Positions 13,221 to 23,070 of a DNA stretch of 64,000 nt are shown here, piece by piece; the first letter of the stretch is position 1; each line of letters begins with the position of its first letter. This stretch comes from Portunus trituberculatus. Lineage: Eukaryota > Arthropoda > Malacostraca > Decapoda > Portunidae. Both the position numbers and the translations under genes were made by a program. A model generated the notes under the pieces. The model was not told where the DNA came from, made no database searches, and saw only the letters and a program-made list of their open reading frames with translations. The stretch covers positions 19,141,773 to 19,205,772 of the forward strand of contig NC_059289.1 in NCBI RefSeq assembly GCF_017591435.1. The letters run 5' to 3'.

Positions 13221-14274
13221 GCGAAACAGAAGGAAGACCGCGGAGGACCTCGTCGATGAACCTCTGGAACGTCTGTGCCGCATTCCTGAGGCCAAAGGGC
13301 ATCCTAACGTATTCGAACAGACCGAAGGGAGTGATGATGGCAGTCTTCGGTATGTCGTCAGGATGAACAGGAATCTGGTGGAAGGCCTTGATGAGGTCGA
13401 TGCGGGAGAAGATGGTGGAACCAGAGAGTTGCGACGAGAACTCCTGCAAGTTAGGCACAGGATAACGGTCTTCCTTGGTGCAAGAGTTGAGAGCTCTGTA
13501 GTCTCCGCAGGGTCGGATGTCGCCGTTTTTCTTCGGGACGACGTGAAGAGCTGATGACCAGTTGCTGCTGCTGGGCCGCACAATACCTTGCCGCATCAGA
13601 GACTCGAACTCGGCCTTGGCCTGGCGGTAGCGTTCGGGAGCAAGACGGCGGGCCTTGGCGTGTACAGGCGGTCCTGAAGTCTCTATGTGATGCTGCACAT
13701 GGTGTTTAGCGGGCACGCTGGCTGAGTAGGGTTGAGTCAGCGTGGGGAAGGACTTGAGTAAAACAGCGAACTGGTGGTCCCCTTTGATGACAGAGAGGAG
13801 AGTGCTGTCTCCTGGTGCTGGTCGAGCAAAGGAGGAGACAGAGGTCAGAGGGTCGACTAACCTGCGGCCTTTAACGTCGACCAGCAGGTTGAAGTGCTTG
13901 AGGAAGTCTGCTCCGAGAATTGCCTGGCTGACATCCCCGACGTAGAAGGTCCATTCGAAGCGACGTCGGAGGTAGAGATTCACTTGCATGGTGCGCCGTG
14001 AGTAGACGGGAATCTTGGTCCCATTGGCGGCGTGGAGATGCAAGAGAGGCGGCAAGGTGCGTAGACTGGCGGGCGCGGGGATAATACTGACATCGGCGCC
14101 GGTGTCTATGAGAAACCTTGTGTTGGAGCGGCAGTCTCGTAGGTGGAGCAGCGCTGAGAAACACTGGCGGGCAATTGGCTGCATCACTGCTCGCCGTTGG
14201 TGTTTGACGTGTTGTAGGTGCATGGGGAAACGCACTTGTTGGCCTTGGCACCAAACTTGTTGTGGTACCAACAC
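12961..14274 (-). pseudogene. gypsy pol first frame: protease and RT N-terminal half
   Basis: The frame overlaps the end of gag by about 90 bases in the -1 frame relative to gag, as expected for frameshift expression. The protease motif is [13 protein letters not shown] near residue 54. RT motifs follow: [45 protein letters not shown] and [16 protein letters not shown]. After DEVLRGLPS the frame shifts by one base near 13228, just before the YIDD catalytic box, and runs on as nonsense to 12961. Confidence 0.9.
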
Positions 14275-14981
14275 AGACCTGGGCTCCTAGAACGGGAGCG
14301 GCGCTGGAGGCGGCGAGGAGTGGAGGAACGTGAGCGACGGCCATCATGCAGTTGCTTCTTCAAGTAGTTAACCTCGGTGGTAAGCTGAGAGATGAGCTTG
14401 GTAAGGTGAGACAACTGGGTGTCATTCTGTGTGGTAGTGACAGAAGACACAGGAGAAGCAGGTGTTGCAGGAAGAATCGCCAGGAAGTCGTCTGCCAACT
14501 TAGCGATGGCGTCAGGTTTCAAAGTGTCCTTGACGCTGAAGAGGCTACGCTGGATGGCAGGAGGAAGGCGCTGGTAGAACAGTTGCTTGAAGAGATCAGC
14601 GTCGAAGGCTTGGTACTTGTCACCAAGCAGTTGCTTCATGCGACTCAGCAACTGTGACGGCTTCTCATCACCTAATTCCTCACTAGAGAGGAGCTCACGG
14701 AGACGGGTGGCGACGGAAGATTGTAGACTCGTTAGTAGGGCAGTCTTCAAATCTTCATAGGGAGTGTCAGAGGAGGCAGCAGTGGAGATGACGACAGAGA
14801 TATGTGTAAGCACGTCGGATGGCAAGAAGCTAACAGCATGGTTGAATTTGGTGAGGCTGTTAGTGATCTTGGATGCCTTGAAGCTGCACTCCAAGAGACA
14901 GAACCACAAGGATGGGTCCTGCGAGTAGAAGGGAGGTGCCTTAAAAGACACCGCCGTCGCAGCAAGGTCTTCCTGAGACAT
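14184..14981 (-). CDS. gypsy gag
   Basis: 265 intact residues beginning [18 protein letters not shown]. The aromatic capsid motif [13 protein letters not shown] is followed by [20 protein letters not shown] and [11 protein letters not shown], as in gag of Mag-like and related gypsy elements. A Ser/Arg-rich basic tract precedes a terminal Cys/His motif, [14 protein letters not shown], which replaces a normal CCHC knuckle. It assembles the particle and binds element RNA. No breaks are seen. Confidence 0.85.
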   Translation of the reverse strand: MSQEDLAATAVSFKAPPFYSQDPSLWFCLLECSFKASKITNSLTKFNHAVSFLPSDVLTHISVVISTAASSDTPYEDLKTALLTSLQSSVATRLRELLSSEELGDEKPSQLLSRMKQLLGDKYQAFDADLFKQLFYQRLPPAIQRSLFSVKDTLKPDAIAKLADDFLAILPATPASPVSSVTTTQNDTQLSHLTKLISQLTTEVNYLKKQLHDGRRSRSSTPRRLQRRSRSRSPGLCWYHNKFGAKANKCVSPCTYNTSNTNGEQ

Positions 14982-15059
14982 GGCTGGTGGTGGTGATGGG
15001 CACTAGGCTCTGGCGTGAAGATCCTATGGGTCACAGCAGGTCTTAGGGAGCTGCTGTTG

Positions 15060-15235
15060 TACACAATAGTGTCACTGTCACTGGCGTGTGTCACTGGAGT
15101 GTGTCACTAGTGTGTGTCACTGGCGTGTGTCACTGGAGTGTGTCACTGGCGTGTGTTACTGGAGTGTGTCACTAGTGTGTGTCACTGGCGTGTGTCACTG
15201 GAGTGTGTCACTAGTGTGTCACTGGTGTGTGCTTG
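15060..15235. repeat. minisatellite of GTGTGTCACTGG-type units
   Basis: About a dozen variant units alternating GGCGTGTGTCACT, GGAGTGTGTCACT and AGTGTGTGTCACT lie between gag and the 5' LTR of the gypsy element. Confidence 0.9.
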
Positions 15236-15284
15236 CACAGGGGGATGGGGATTCACGCCGTATCCACGTGGCGGGTCGAGAAAA

Positions 15285-15390
15285 GGGTAACACTCAAGCC
15301 GTAATCCAGGTGGCGGGTAAGCACAGTAACACGCCGTAATCCAGGTGGCGGGTAAGCACAATATCACGCCGTAATCCAGGTGGCGGGTGC
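15285..15390. repeat. about 34 bp tandem repeat, three copies
   Basis: Units share GCCGTAATCCAGGTGGCGGG and continue as TAAGCACA plus a short variable stretch. A diverged fourth unit (GCCGTATCCACGTGGCGGG) precedes them at 15257. Confidence 0.85.
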
Positions 15391-15429
15391 AAAGGTGAAA
15401 ATTGGAAGGTGGGCGGGACAGAGGGACGC

Positions 15430-15625
15430 AGAAGGTGTCGCTGTGGCACAGAAGGTGCTGTAGGAGGCACGGAAGGTGCTGTAGGAGGCACAGAAGGTGC
15501 TGTAGGAGGCACAGAAGGTGCTGTAGGAGGCGCAGAAGGGTGGGCGCAGAAGGCGCTGAAGGGTGGGCGCAGAAGGCGCTGAAAGGTGGGCGCAGAAGGC
15601 GCTGAAAGGTGGGCGCAGAAGGCGC
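15430..15625. repeat. two adjacent minisatellites in the gypsy leader
   Basis: First come 21 bp units like AGGCACAGAAGGTGCTGTAGG (15450-15530), then units like GGGCGCAGAAGGCGCTGAA (15540-15620). The two families share GCGCAGAAGG and look derived from each other. Confidence 0.85.
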
Positions 15626-15863
15626 AGCAGGGAAGGGGGAGGGAGCACAAAGGTGCTAGGAGGGGGGGTATAGTTAACCCTTACTATGCCTAAGGCATAA
15701 TATTTCTCCCGGCCTAACCGTCAACTCCACGAACACCACATATGGAGGTGGAGCTTTTTCGGGTAGGAGCCCTCCAACGAATACCCCAGGCGGAGCTGGC
15801 GCAGGTCTTTGGGCTAGGAGACAGTGGCTCTTATACAGCCACGGTTCCTTCCTCTTAGCTAGC
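15626..15863 (-). other. remaining 5' leader of the gypsy element
   Basis: Unique sequence between the minisatellites and the primer-binding site. No open frame or recognisable structure is seen. Confidence 0.5.
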
Positions 15864-15879
15864 TCATGGGGTCACCATT
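15864..15879 (-). promoter_or_regulatory. primer-binding site of the gypsy element
   Basis: On the minus strand TGGTGACCCCATGAGC starts two bases after the end of the 5' LTR, the standard place for tRNA priming of minus-strand DNA. The tRNA species was not identified. Confidence 0.7.
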
Positions 15880-16274
15880 TGTTGGTATGGAAAGAGTACC
15901 AACTATTGGAGCTAATGCTAATTGAGGAAACTGAATTAAAAGCATTCAGTGGAGGGTTAGTTTATTACAAAAATAGTTGGGTACATATATAAATAATATT
16001 TAACAATAATAATTTTAATAAGTTTGTATGTGATTGTGTATGTATGAATGTATGTATGAATGAGTGAATGTGTGTGAATGTGTAGTGTTTTGTGTTGCAT
16101 ATTATACAAATATAAATAAAATGAATAATATAATAATATGAGAGTAAGACAAATATACTATAAAAAAAAAGTAAATAATTAATTAGTATGCAGTGAAATG
16201 GTGAGACAGGAAATGTATGGTGATAACAGAAAATGCAATGATTGTAGGGCAGACTTAAGTAAACGGCCGCTACA
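15880..16274 (-). repeat. 5' LTR of the gypsy element
   Basis: Starts TGTTGGTATGG and ends GCCGCTACA on the plus strand. It is two bases longer than the other LTR because of a longer A-run, plus CAGTG instead of CCATG near the right end. Confidence 0.95.
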
Positions 16275-17465
16275 CTCATAAATTCCAGGAGGAAAATTGT
16301 AGATTGTGGATTGGGGCAGATAGAGATGAGAGAGGAAGCAGGGAGGCTAACCTAGGGTCTAAACGAAGCCACCCTCGGCTGTATAGCCGAGAAGGCATGC
16401 GTCATATAAACATTAAGTGGAACATGCAGTCTTTGATATGAATTAGAAAGGAGGAGTAATCATAACAGGATGTTTAGGTATTAATCTTATTATATTTGTT
16501 TATGTGTAAGTACTTAGATCAATATGACGCCATTATATACTTACATTCCCGTGTTATGAGTAAAGAATCGTGTATGCATCTCAGTATGTATGTTGCATGT
16601 GGTGTTGCTCTGACGAATAAGTTACATACTATAGTTACTTGTGTGTATTCGTATACAAATTTAAAAGTAATTCTTATGTATGGTTATTAAGAGAAAGATT
16701 CGTTGACTGAAGTTACTTGGGGGTAAATATTAAGATTTGTCATTATATTTGGTGGTGTGTTATGTTGTCATTTTCGTGAACGAAATAAGGTATATGGTGA
16801 TATATTTAGTGGTGTATGACGTTGGTTGCTTGTATTCATGTACCAAGTAAAGATAATTCTTATATACGGGTAACTGGTTGAAAGGGGAAAGTTGTAATTA
16901 CTGCATATGAGATTTACTGATAGATAAAGAACAGTGTTCCGATATTGTAATAACGATGTGAGGGTATAGTGGACGACGTGAGGTAGAATTTATTCTGATG
17001 CCAGAATGTATAGATAAAGAAAGTTAGAATTATTGCACATGAGACGATTATGTTCCGTGAGGAGTCACGTTGTTGCATCCGTATACGACATTGGAGTGAT
17101 TCTTATGTATGATTGTAATGAATTGCAGTGGAGAATGCAACATGAGGAATTGTGATTGTCATTTACCGGGACTTTAAAGGGTGTTGATATTTGATTTATT
17201 ATTATATATGAATTTACATTAATTTGGGTATAAATTATGTTTGTTCATAGGTCGGTGCACAAATAAGCTGTGCTTGACACGTCTTTGTTGCCTGTGGGTT
17301 TGCCACGTCGGCAGGCGAAACAGATGTTTGGGTTCACCGCTGTTATTAAACTCAGTACACCAGGAGACCCGAGCTGTTTGATAACCCCCATGTGTTGCTC
17401 CACCTCGCGAGTTATTTTCACTGGTTTCTCCTCCTATGGGACTTGTGTGGAAGGAACAGTCATCA
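16275..17465. other. AT-rich sequence with diverged repeats, no gene seen
   Basis: No convincing coding frame. Phrases such as AATTCTTATGTATGG, GATAATTCTTATATACGG, GTGATTCTTATGTATG and GAAAGTT(G/A)TAATTACTGCATATGAG-like blocks recur between 16600 and 17130, which suggests an old tandem repeat of roughly 200-250 bp. Confidence 0.4.
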
Positions 17466-17488
17466 TTGATGTAAAAAAACTACCACTT

Positions 17489-17521
<33 letters not shown>

Positions 17522-17540
17522 ATAATAATAATAATGCATC
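17458..17540. repeat. (CTA)n(ATA)n block with conserved flanks, copy 1
   Basis: ACAGTCATCATTGATG, then TAAAAAAACTACCACTT, then CTA repeats passing into ATA repeats and ending ATGCATCT. The same structure with the same flanks occurs at 18549-18636. Confidence 0.85.
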
Positions 17541-18003
17541 TTCTACTTCAATTACTACTGCACATGGTTTTTGCCATCGGAATCTATTTTCTCGAATTAA
17601 AGAATAGGGTAACATGGAAATTCAGAAACTTCATAGGGGTGTCGACGAGTTCAAAAGTGCTTGGTGGTTCACTATGGTTCTCTTAGTTGGACATAGTAAG
17701 ATGTGAACAGTGTTACAATGACGTGGAAAGTGAGAGGGATGCCAGCTATGGGTTCACTATAACAATTTATGCCACGTCCACACGGTCGAGTACTGTCAGC
17801 TGGGCACGAGGGCTTTGCTCGTCAATGGGCAATTTTAGCGGGTAAACCATCAAACTGTCCGTTTCCAGCGCAGGCAGTAGATGGAGGTCTGACTTCACTG
17901 GCAAACACACGAGATAAAGTGCGAGCACACCCAATCAGTATTAACCATAGTTAACAGCATGTCCCGACAATACAAAGTAACATTTTTTTTTTTTTATGTA
18001 AGA
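17541..18003. other. unassigned sequence
   Basis: No gene recognised. ATGCCACGTCCACACGGTCG at 17768 is nearly identical to a minus-strand stretch near 22220-22240, hinting at a shared repeat end. Confidence 0.3.
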
Positions 18004-18007
18004 GGGA

Positions 18008-18019
18008 GAACTGCCTTGG

Positions 18020-18093
<74 letters not shown>

Positions 18094-18105
18094 TTTTCAA
18101 GGCAG

Positions 18106-18110
<5 letters not shown>
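18008..18110. repeat. short inverted repeat around a (TA)n core
   Basis: AGAACTGCCTTGG plus an A-run on the left and a T-run plus CAAGGCAGTTCT on the right flank about 60 bp of (TA)n. The whole can form a long hairpin. A further (TA)n tract begins directly after it. Confidence 0.8.

Positions 18111-18183
<73 letters not shown>
18111..18183. repeat. (TA)n microsatellite
   Basis: Pure TA repeat abutting the 3' end of a LINE fragment. Confidence 0.95.
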
Positions 18184-18190
<7 letters not shown>

Positions 18191-18548
18191 AAAGGCACAC
18201 TGGAATTGCAATCTCCAAAAAAGATCAAAAGAATTGGTCTTGACAGCTCACTCTTAAAAAAAGTCAAGTCATAGGAAGATGGAAATACAGAACCAGGTAG
18301 GGAGTTCCAGAGTTTACCAGTGAAAGGTATGAATGATTGAGAATACTGATTAACTCTTGTATTAGTGTTGGACAGAACAGAGATGAGAGAAAGAAGAAAG
18401 CCTTGTGTAGCGGGGCCGCAGGAGGAGGGAAGGCATGCAGTTAGCAATATCAATAGAACAGTTAGCATGAAAATAGCGCTAAAAGATAGAAAGAGATACT
18501 ACATTTCTGTGGTGAGAGAGGCTAAAGACAGTCAATCAGAAGAAGGAA

Positions 18549-18636
18549 CAGTCAGCATTGATGTAAAAAAACTACCACTTCTACTACTACTACTACTACT
18601 ACTACTACTAATAATAATAATAATAATGCATCTCAT
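18549..18636. repeat. (CTA)n(ATA)n block with conserved flanks, copy 2, inside LINE copy A
   Basis: ACAGTCAGCATTGATG, then TAAAAAAACTACCACTT, CTA repeats, ATA repeats and ATGCATCTCATCC interrupt LINE sequence that is continuous in copy B near 39066-39080. Confidence 0.8.
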
Positions 18637-18749
18637 CCGTTGATGAGACGGAAAACTTTTGATTTCACCCTATCTGATAAAGTTGTATGAGTGTAAACCC
18701 CGCCCCCCAAACATGCAAAGAGTACTCCATACCAGGACGGATAAAAGCC

Positions 18750-18970
18750 CCCTTTTTTTTTTATATACCATGTGGGCTTTTCACGGGAATTTATGGGCTA
18801 AAGGGGATACTTTTTTAGGGTACCTCCTATCTCAAAGCCCACCCGCTAGGAAACCGTTGCCCTGAGTGAAGAAGCCCAACCAGCACTCAGACCGTGGACA
18901 GGATTCGAACCCGTGCGCTTGGAGACCCCTTGGATCCCAAAGCACGCATGGTTCCACTGTACCACGGCGG
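18750..18970 (-). mobile_element. tRNA-derived SINE, type 1, inserted in LINE copy A
   Basis: On the minus strand it opens with a tRNA-like head containing an A box (TGGTACAGTGG) and a B box (GGTTCGAATCC). The spacing and variable-arm-like segment resemble type II tRNAs (Leu/Ser). A tRNA-unrelated body follows (CAACGGTTTCCTAGCGGGTG, GATAGGAGGTACCC, AAGCCCACATGGTAT) and a short A-tail. LINE copy B lacks it at the equivalent point. A second copy of its 3' body lies at 46712-46831. Confidence 0.85.
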
Positions 18971-19273
18971 CCCTTGTACAGAGTTAGCAGTTGGAAGGGC
19001 GAGAAAAACTGACGGAGACGCTTCAGGACACCTAACTTCTTAGAAGCTGTTTTAGCAAGAGATGAAATGTGACATTTCCAGTTAAGATTATGAGTAAAGG
19101 ATAGATCAAAGATATTTAGTGTAGAAGGAGACAGTTGAGTGTCATTGAAGAAGAGGGGATAGCTATCTGGAAAGTTGTCTCGAGTTGATAGATGGAGGAA
19201 TTGAATTTTTGAGGCATTGAAAACTATTAAGTTTTCTCTGCACCAATCAGAAATTTTAGAAAGATTGGTCAGA

Positions 19274-19690
19274 TCGGATCATTTTATTGATTTCAAAAGT
19301 GTAAGGTGATTACAATAAATTTAAGGATGAGATGAATGATATGATTGATATGCGAAGGTGCTCTTGTATCATGTGTGTACTTGTGAATCGTCAGTGTAGA
19401 AAGTACTGAAATATAAGGAAGTGCATGTGTGTACAGCGAGGGCGAGGGCTGAGAGTAGGCTTGAGACACTAGAGGAGCAGCAGAAAAGAAACGGCGGACA
19501 ACCTCACGGAGTACTGCTGACCTGTGGACAGTGTTGAAAGCGTTGGTGAGGTCTAGCTTCACGATGATTTGGCCTGGTGAGCCGATGTGCGCATCAGAAT
19601 AATCACGCACGGACAGCGGCCTCACAACCCATGCGCACGCCGACGCCAAGCTGGACAGGCTGTAGTTCAGGGGCAAGGGCGGAAGACATG
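19274..19690 (-). pseudogene. fragment of another LINE reverse transcriptase
   Basis: The minus strand includes IIVKLDLTNAFNTVHRSAVL, an RT-domain motif with the first catalytic Asp, after ACAWVVRPLSVRDY. It then degenerates and ends in AT-rich sequence containing AATAAA. It is a different family from LINE A/B/C. Confidence 0.55.
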
Positions 19691-19779
19691 CGTATATGTG
19701 TGTGTGTGGGTGTGTGTGAAGTGAAGTGTGTGTGTGTGCGTGTGTTAAGTGAAGTGTGTGTGTGTGCGTGTGTTAAGTG

Positions 19780-19827
<48 letters not shown>

Positions 19828-19864
19828 AGTGAAGTGAAGTGTGTGTGTGTGTGTGTGAAGTGAA

Positions 19865-19896
<32 letters not shown>

Positions 19897-19970
19897 TAAG
19901 TGAAGTGTGTGTATGTGTTAAGTGAAGTGTGTGTGTGTGTGTTAAGTGAAGTGTGTGTATGTGTTAAGTG

Positions 19971-20018
<48 letters not shown>
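19691..20018. repeat. compound (GT)n with TTAAGTGAAGT spacers
   Basis: Runs of GT are separated at least eight times by TTAAGTGAAGT or GAAGTGAAGT, giving a higher-order tandem repeat. Confidence 0.95.
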
Positions 20019-20300
20019 CACCTCGGTCGTCTGCTGGTCACCCAGCCAGTCTTCACCATTATGGAGCGAGCTCAGAGCTCATAGACCGATCTTCGGGTAG
20101 GACTGAGACCACATAACACACTCCACACACTGGGAAAGCGAGGCCACAACCCCTCGAGTTACATCCCGTACCTATTTACCGCTAGGTGAACAGGGACCAC
20201 ACATTAGGAGACATGCCCATTTGCCTCGCCGCTTACCGGGATTCGAACCCGGCCCTCTCGATTGTGACTCGAGCATGCTAACCACTACACTACGCGGTGT
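20019..20300 (-). mobile_element. tRNA-Val-derived SINE, type 2
   Basis: On the minus strand it begins CACCGCGTAGTGTAGTGG, TTAGCATGCTCG and so on, with A box and B box (GGTTCGAATCC). The anticodon arm folds as CTCGA/TCGAG with loop GTCACAA, giving a CAC anticodon, so the head resembles tRNA-Val. The body includes AGGTAAATAGGTACGGGATG-type sequence and ends in an (AC)n tail. From memory, SINEs of this type are common in crabs, which supports a decapod source. Confidence 0.85.
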
Positions 20301-20309
20301 GTTTATGTG

Positions 20310-20481
20310 TGTTTGTGTGTGTGTGTGGTAAGTGCATGTAGTTTTATGAGAAGTAGGAGAGTTGGTTTTAGAGAGTAGGCTGTGACTGCCCCCTTGAATT
20401 GTGAGACACAAAGGGAAACTTGCAGCGAGATCACAATTAACTTTAATGGAGAGTTCACAGCATCCCCTGAACTAGTGCTAT
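20310..20481 (-). mobile_element. LINE family C, 5' UTR fragment
   Basis: This is the reverse complement of the 5' end of LINE copy C (59331-59500); shared words include AATAGCACTAGTTCAGG and GGTAGTCACAGCCTACC-type sequence. It may be the 5' end of the element whose 3' end lies at 18184-19273, with the middle lost and SINE and microsatellite sequence inserted. Confidence 0.75.
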
Positions 20482-21071
20482 TAGGCCTCGCTGGGAGTAA
20501 ATTATCATTTCGGTAGTGTCTACTAACTCCTCCTCAGGATTTATATTGTGCGCACGAATGTTTATGGAGTATGAGGTGTGCTGATTATAAAAATGGAGAC
20601 ACACGTGCTGCAGCATTGAAACGCATAGCACAGACAATAAGCAGGAGTGAGAATGATGTGAAAAAGAAATTATATTCCCTCAGAAACCAACAAGGGAAGG
20701 AAATGAGGTTAATGCACTGATGTGCAGGAACACCCAGTAGCCAAGTATTTCTGAGAGTTGCCTTTAGACGTGCTATTGGTGCAATTCTTTTCCTCATATT
20801 TGTCTCTTGTCTCTGTATGTATGACTCCACTTTCAACAGAACAACATTTTTATGTTCATCCTCATGTAACTGCAAAACAATTGTTCATTTTGATCATGCA
20901 ATTTACGTAGGATTGTCAGTTTCCCATTGCTTCAGTTCTTTGCAATCACTCCCGGCACCAAACATGCCTCCTTAATCTCGGTTTTTCTTTTTAAAGCAAG
21001 TAACAATTATAATGCTATAAAGTGCTATTTTCTTTCGAAGTATGGTACGCAACATGGTTAACGTACCGCAC
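20482..21071. other. no gene or repeat recognised
   Basis: Mixed-composition sequence without a convincing frame, TIR or known repeat. Confidence 0.4.
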
Positions 21072-21073
21072 TA

Positions 21074-22083
21074 AAGGCCGTTTCATATCGGAGACAAGGT
21101 ACATGACACAAGGAGTCGGGCTGGCTTTGGTTGCTATGGGTATGCTCACGCCGGGCGCGATGCTAGGAGAGACATTCCTTGTGGTGGAGGATGACTGACT
21201 TGACAAATCCTTCTACAGCGAAGGAAGACCGTACTCTATGGTCTCCTGACGTGGAAGAGGTCGAGGAAGAGGAGTTATTAATGTTATCTTTAGCCTTGAA
21301 TAATGAGAAAAAAAAAAAAAATGGATATATGAAGCAAACATGAAACGACTCGAATGTGGTGAATATCATCATCTTATTTAAGAAACTCGAGGTCAGTTCT
21401 CTGAAGTTCTCTCATTCAATGAATAAGATATTAAGAAGCAAGGCACCAACTACAGGAAATCCATCAGTCCACGGTGAAGGCCAGTAAATAATTGAAGGAG
21501 AGTTGTAGAGTCAGGTCAGTGGGGTAAAAAAAAGGTGTAGGCCTCTGGAGACGAAAGCGCAAAGGCGGGAGTCCCAAAATAGGACACGAGTCATCGTTGC
21601 TATGGCCAGAAAAATCGTCTGCCCGGCAATCTTGGAATCGGTGCGCCCGGTGCGGCTGGCATCTGTCCCAAAGTTTCGCATCCGATGTCACCAGAGGCGG
21701 TCCTGGTTACTTTTACGTCCTGGGTGAACCTTCCATCAGACGCTCTCCGCCCCCCTCCTCCTTGCCTTTTCTTTTGACACAAACTGTATACATGACTCAT
21801 ATCAGTAAGTTAACGTGATAGTAGGGGCGCCCCAGCGACCACTTCTTTAACTTGACATGGAAGTTAGCGGTATTAATATAGAAAACTGGCGTTTTTTTTG
21901 TGGGGAGTGGCGTTTGTGTGCTCCCAAATAGATTGTGCCCTGGGCGGTCACCCACGTTTTCCATAGTAAAAACCGTCCCTGCCGATGTGAACACTCTTAT
22001 TGGATATACGTTGAGGGGATTTTAAGTCATGCAGCTTCGCAACGCTTGCGTCGGGTGTTTCGTCTCCGGTATGAAACGGCCTT
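21074..22083. mobile_element. non-autonomous DNA transposon with about 24 bp TIRs
   Basis: The left end AAGGCCGTTTCATATCGGAG and the right end (reverse complement AAGGCCGTTTCATACCGGAG) are inverted repeats, each flanked by TA. The 1,010 bp interior has no transposase-like frame. A TA target duplication is compatible with Tc1/mariner-type elements, but the TIR sequence itself does not decide the superfamily. Confidence 0.75.
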
Positions 22084-22085
22084 TA

Positions 22086-23070
22086 ACCACCCTCTCACAA
22101 CCTCTGCTTACTGCTGACTAACCTCCAACCACCATCACCAGGCGTGTGGATAGTTTCGCGGGCAGAGTCAGCATACTTTGCTTGGTAAGGGCACAGCCTG
22201 CCAGGCACAACTCGAACGTGTGGACGTGGCATTAGGTTTGGCAGGGTCGAAGCCCCAGCTAACGGGCACCGTCTTGGTGATTTCGCTCGAAGAGCACTTG
22301 GGCAATTTGACAGTTTTCCCATTCGTCTGGACAGGCCTTAATATTTGTCCGATGGACATTGATCGACCACAGGGATTCAATAGACGGAAGGTCAATAATA
22401 ATTGTAACACGGTACATTATCTATAGTGCACAGTACATAAAACCATACTGACAAGGCAGGAGAGTCTCAGATCATCTGACAGAAAAGTAACTTCGTTCAT
22501 TGTGTGTCGGGTAATATTATATTTTCAAACCTCAGTCGCGCTAGACTATGTCTGGAGTTCCAATGTTGACACTACACTGAAACTTATAACACAAGTAATG
22601 TCAATTATACACCTTTGTGCATGCTTATCACTTCATCTGGTCAACACTCCTACTCTTAGTTAGTAACAGTTGGTATGTAACCATGTGGGCATACCATAAC
22701 ATACACCTACCCTCGAAATGTAGGGAAGGAAGTGAGAGTAACGTGTCACCATGCTGATATAGTGCATATTATACAAACCCTTGCACAGCGAACGAACTCA
22801 ACACTTCTAAAAGGTCTATTTAGTTTTCTATCTGGGGCTTGCTATATCAAATTCAACAGACCAGAGTCTCGTAGTATTGTTGAAAAAGGTTTGCTGTCTT
22901 CACACGTTAACAATTCATATGTAGAGACCATAGTCAGGTGACATTCTTGTTAGAAAAGCTCACCACCCTCACCCGTCAACCATTATTAACATGCGACTGT
23001 CCAGAAAAAAAAAAAATGTTCGTAATCATATCGTTCATCTCGTCCCCGTCACTCCCTCTGGATTCTATAC
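22086..23070. other. unassigned sequence between transposon and inhibitor gene
   Basis: No coding exon recognised. The minus strand of about 22205-22240 repeats the ATGCCACGTCCACACG and TCGAGT words seen at 17768. Confidence 0.35.

Larger units (their letters stand above)
10734..16274 (-). mobile_element. nearly complete Ty3/gypsy LTR retrotransposon (Mag-like)
   Basis: Two almost identical direct repeats of 393 and 395 bp bound the element. On the minus strand, 5' to 3', come the 5' LTR, a PBS, a minisatellite-rich leader, gag, protease, RT, RNase H, integrase, a polypurine tract and the 3' LTR. The LTRs differ by a two-base poly(A) length change and about two substitutions, so insertion was recent. 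One frameshift next to the RT active site separates the two pol frames. No clear target-site duplication is seen (left flank ATTGTT, right flank CTCATA). Confidence 0.9.
18184..19273 (-). mobile_element. LINE family C, 3' fragment (copy A)
   Basis: The minus strand encodes the C-terminal part of a non-LTR RT (motifs NTNTRVNQYSQSFIPFTGK and [19 protein letters not shown]). It aligns with copy B (38618-40593) and copy C (59331-62590). Compared with those copies it carries two insertions, the CTA/ATA block at 18549-18636 and a SINE at 18750-18970. Homology stops near 19273. Confidence 0.85.

Noticed and set aside
15060..15625. CRISPR-like repeat array
   Set aside because: The units are contiguous minisatellites without unique spacers, in a eukaryotic retroelement leader.
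18895..18972. A functional tRNA-Leu or tRNA-Ser gene
   Set aside because: The sequence continues without a break into a repeated SINE body with an A-tail and interrupts a LINE.
20222..20299. A functional tRNA-Val gene
   Set aside because: The tRNA-like part is fused to a SINE body and tail and has mismatches in the acceptor stem.
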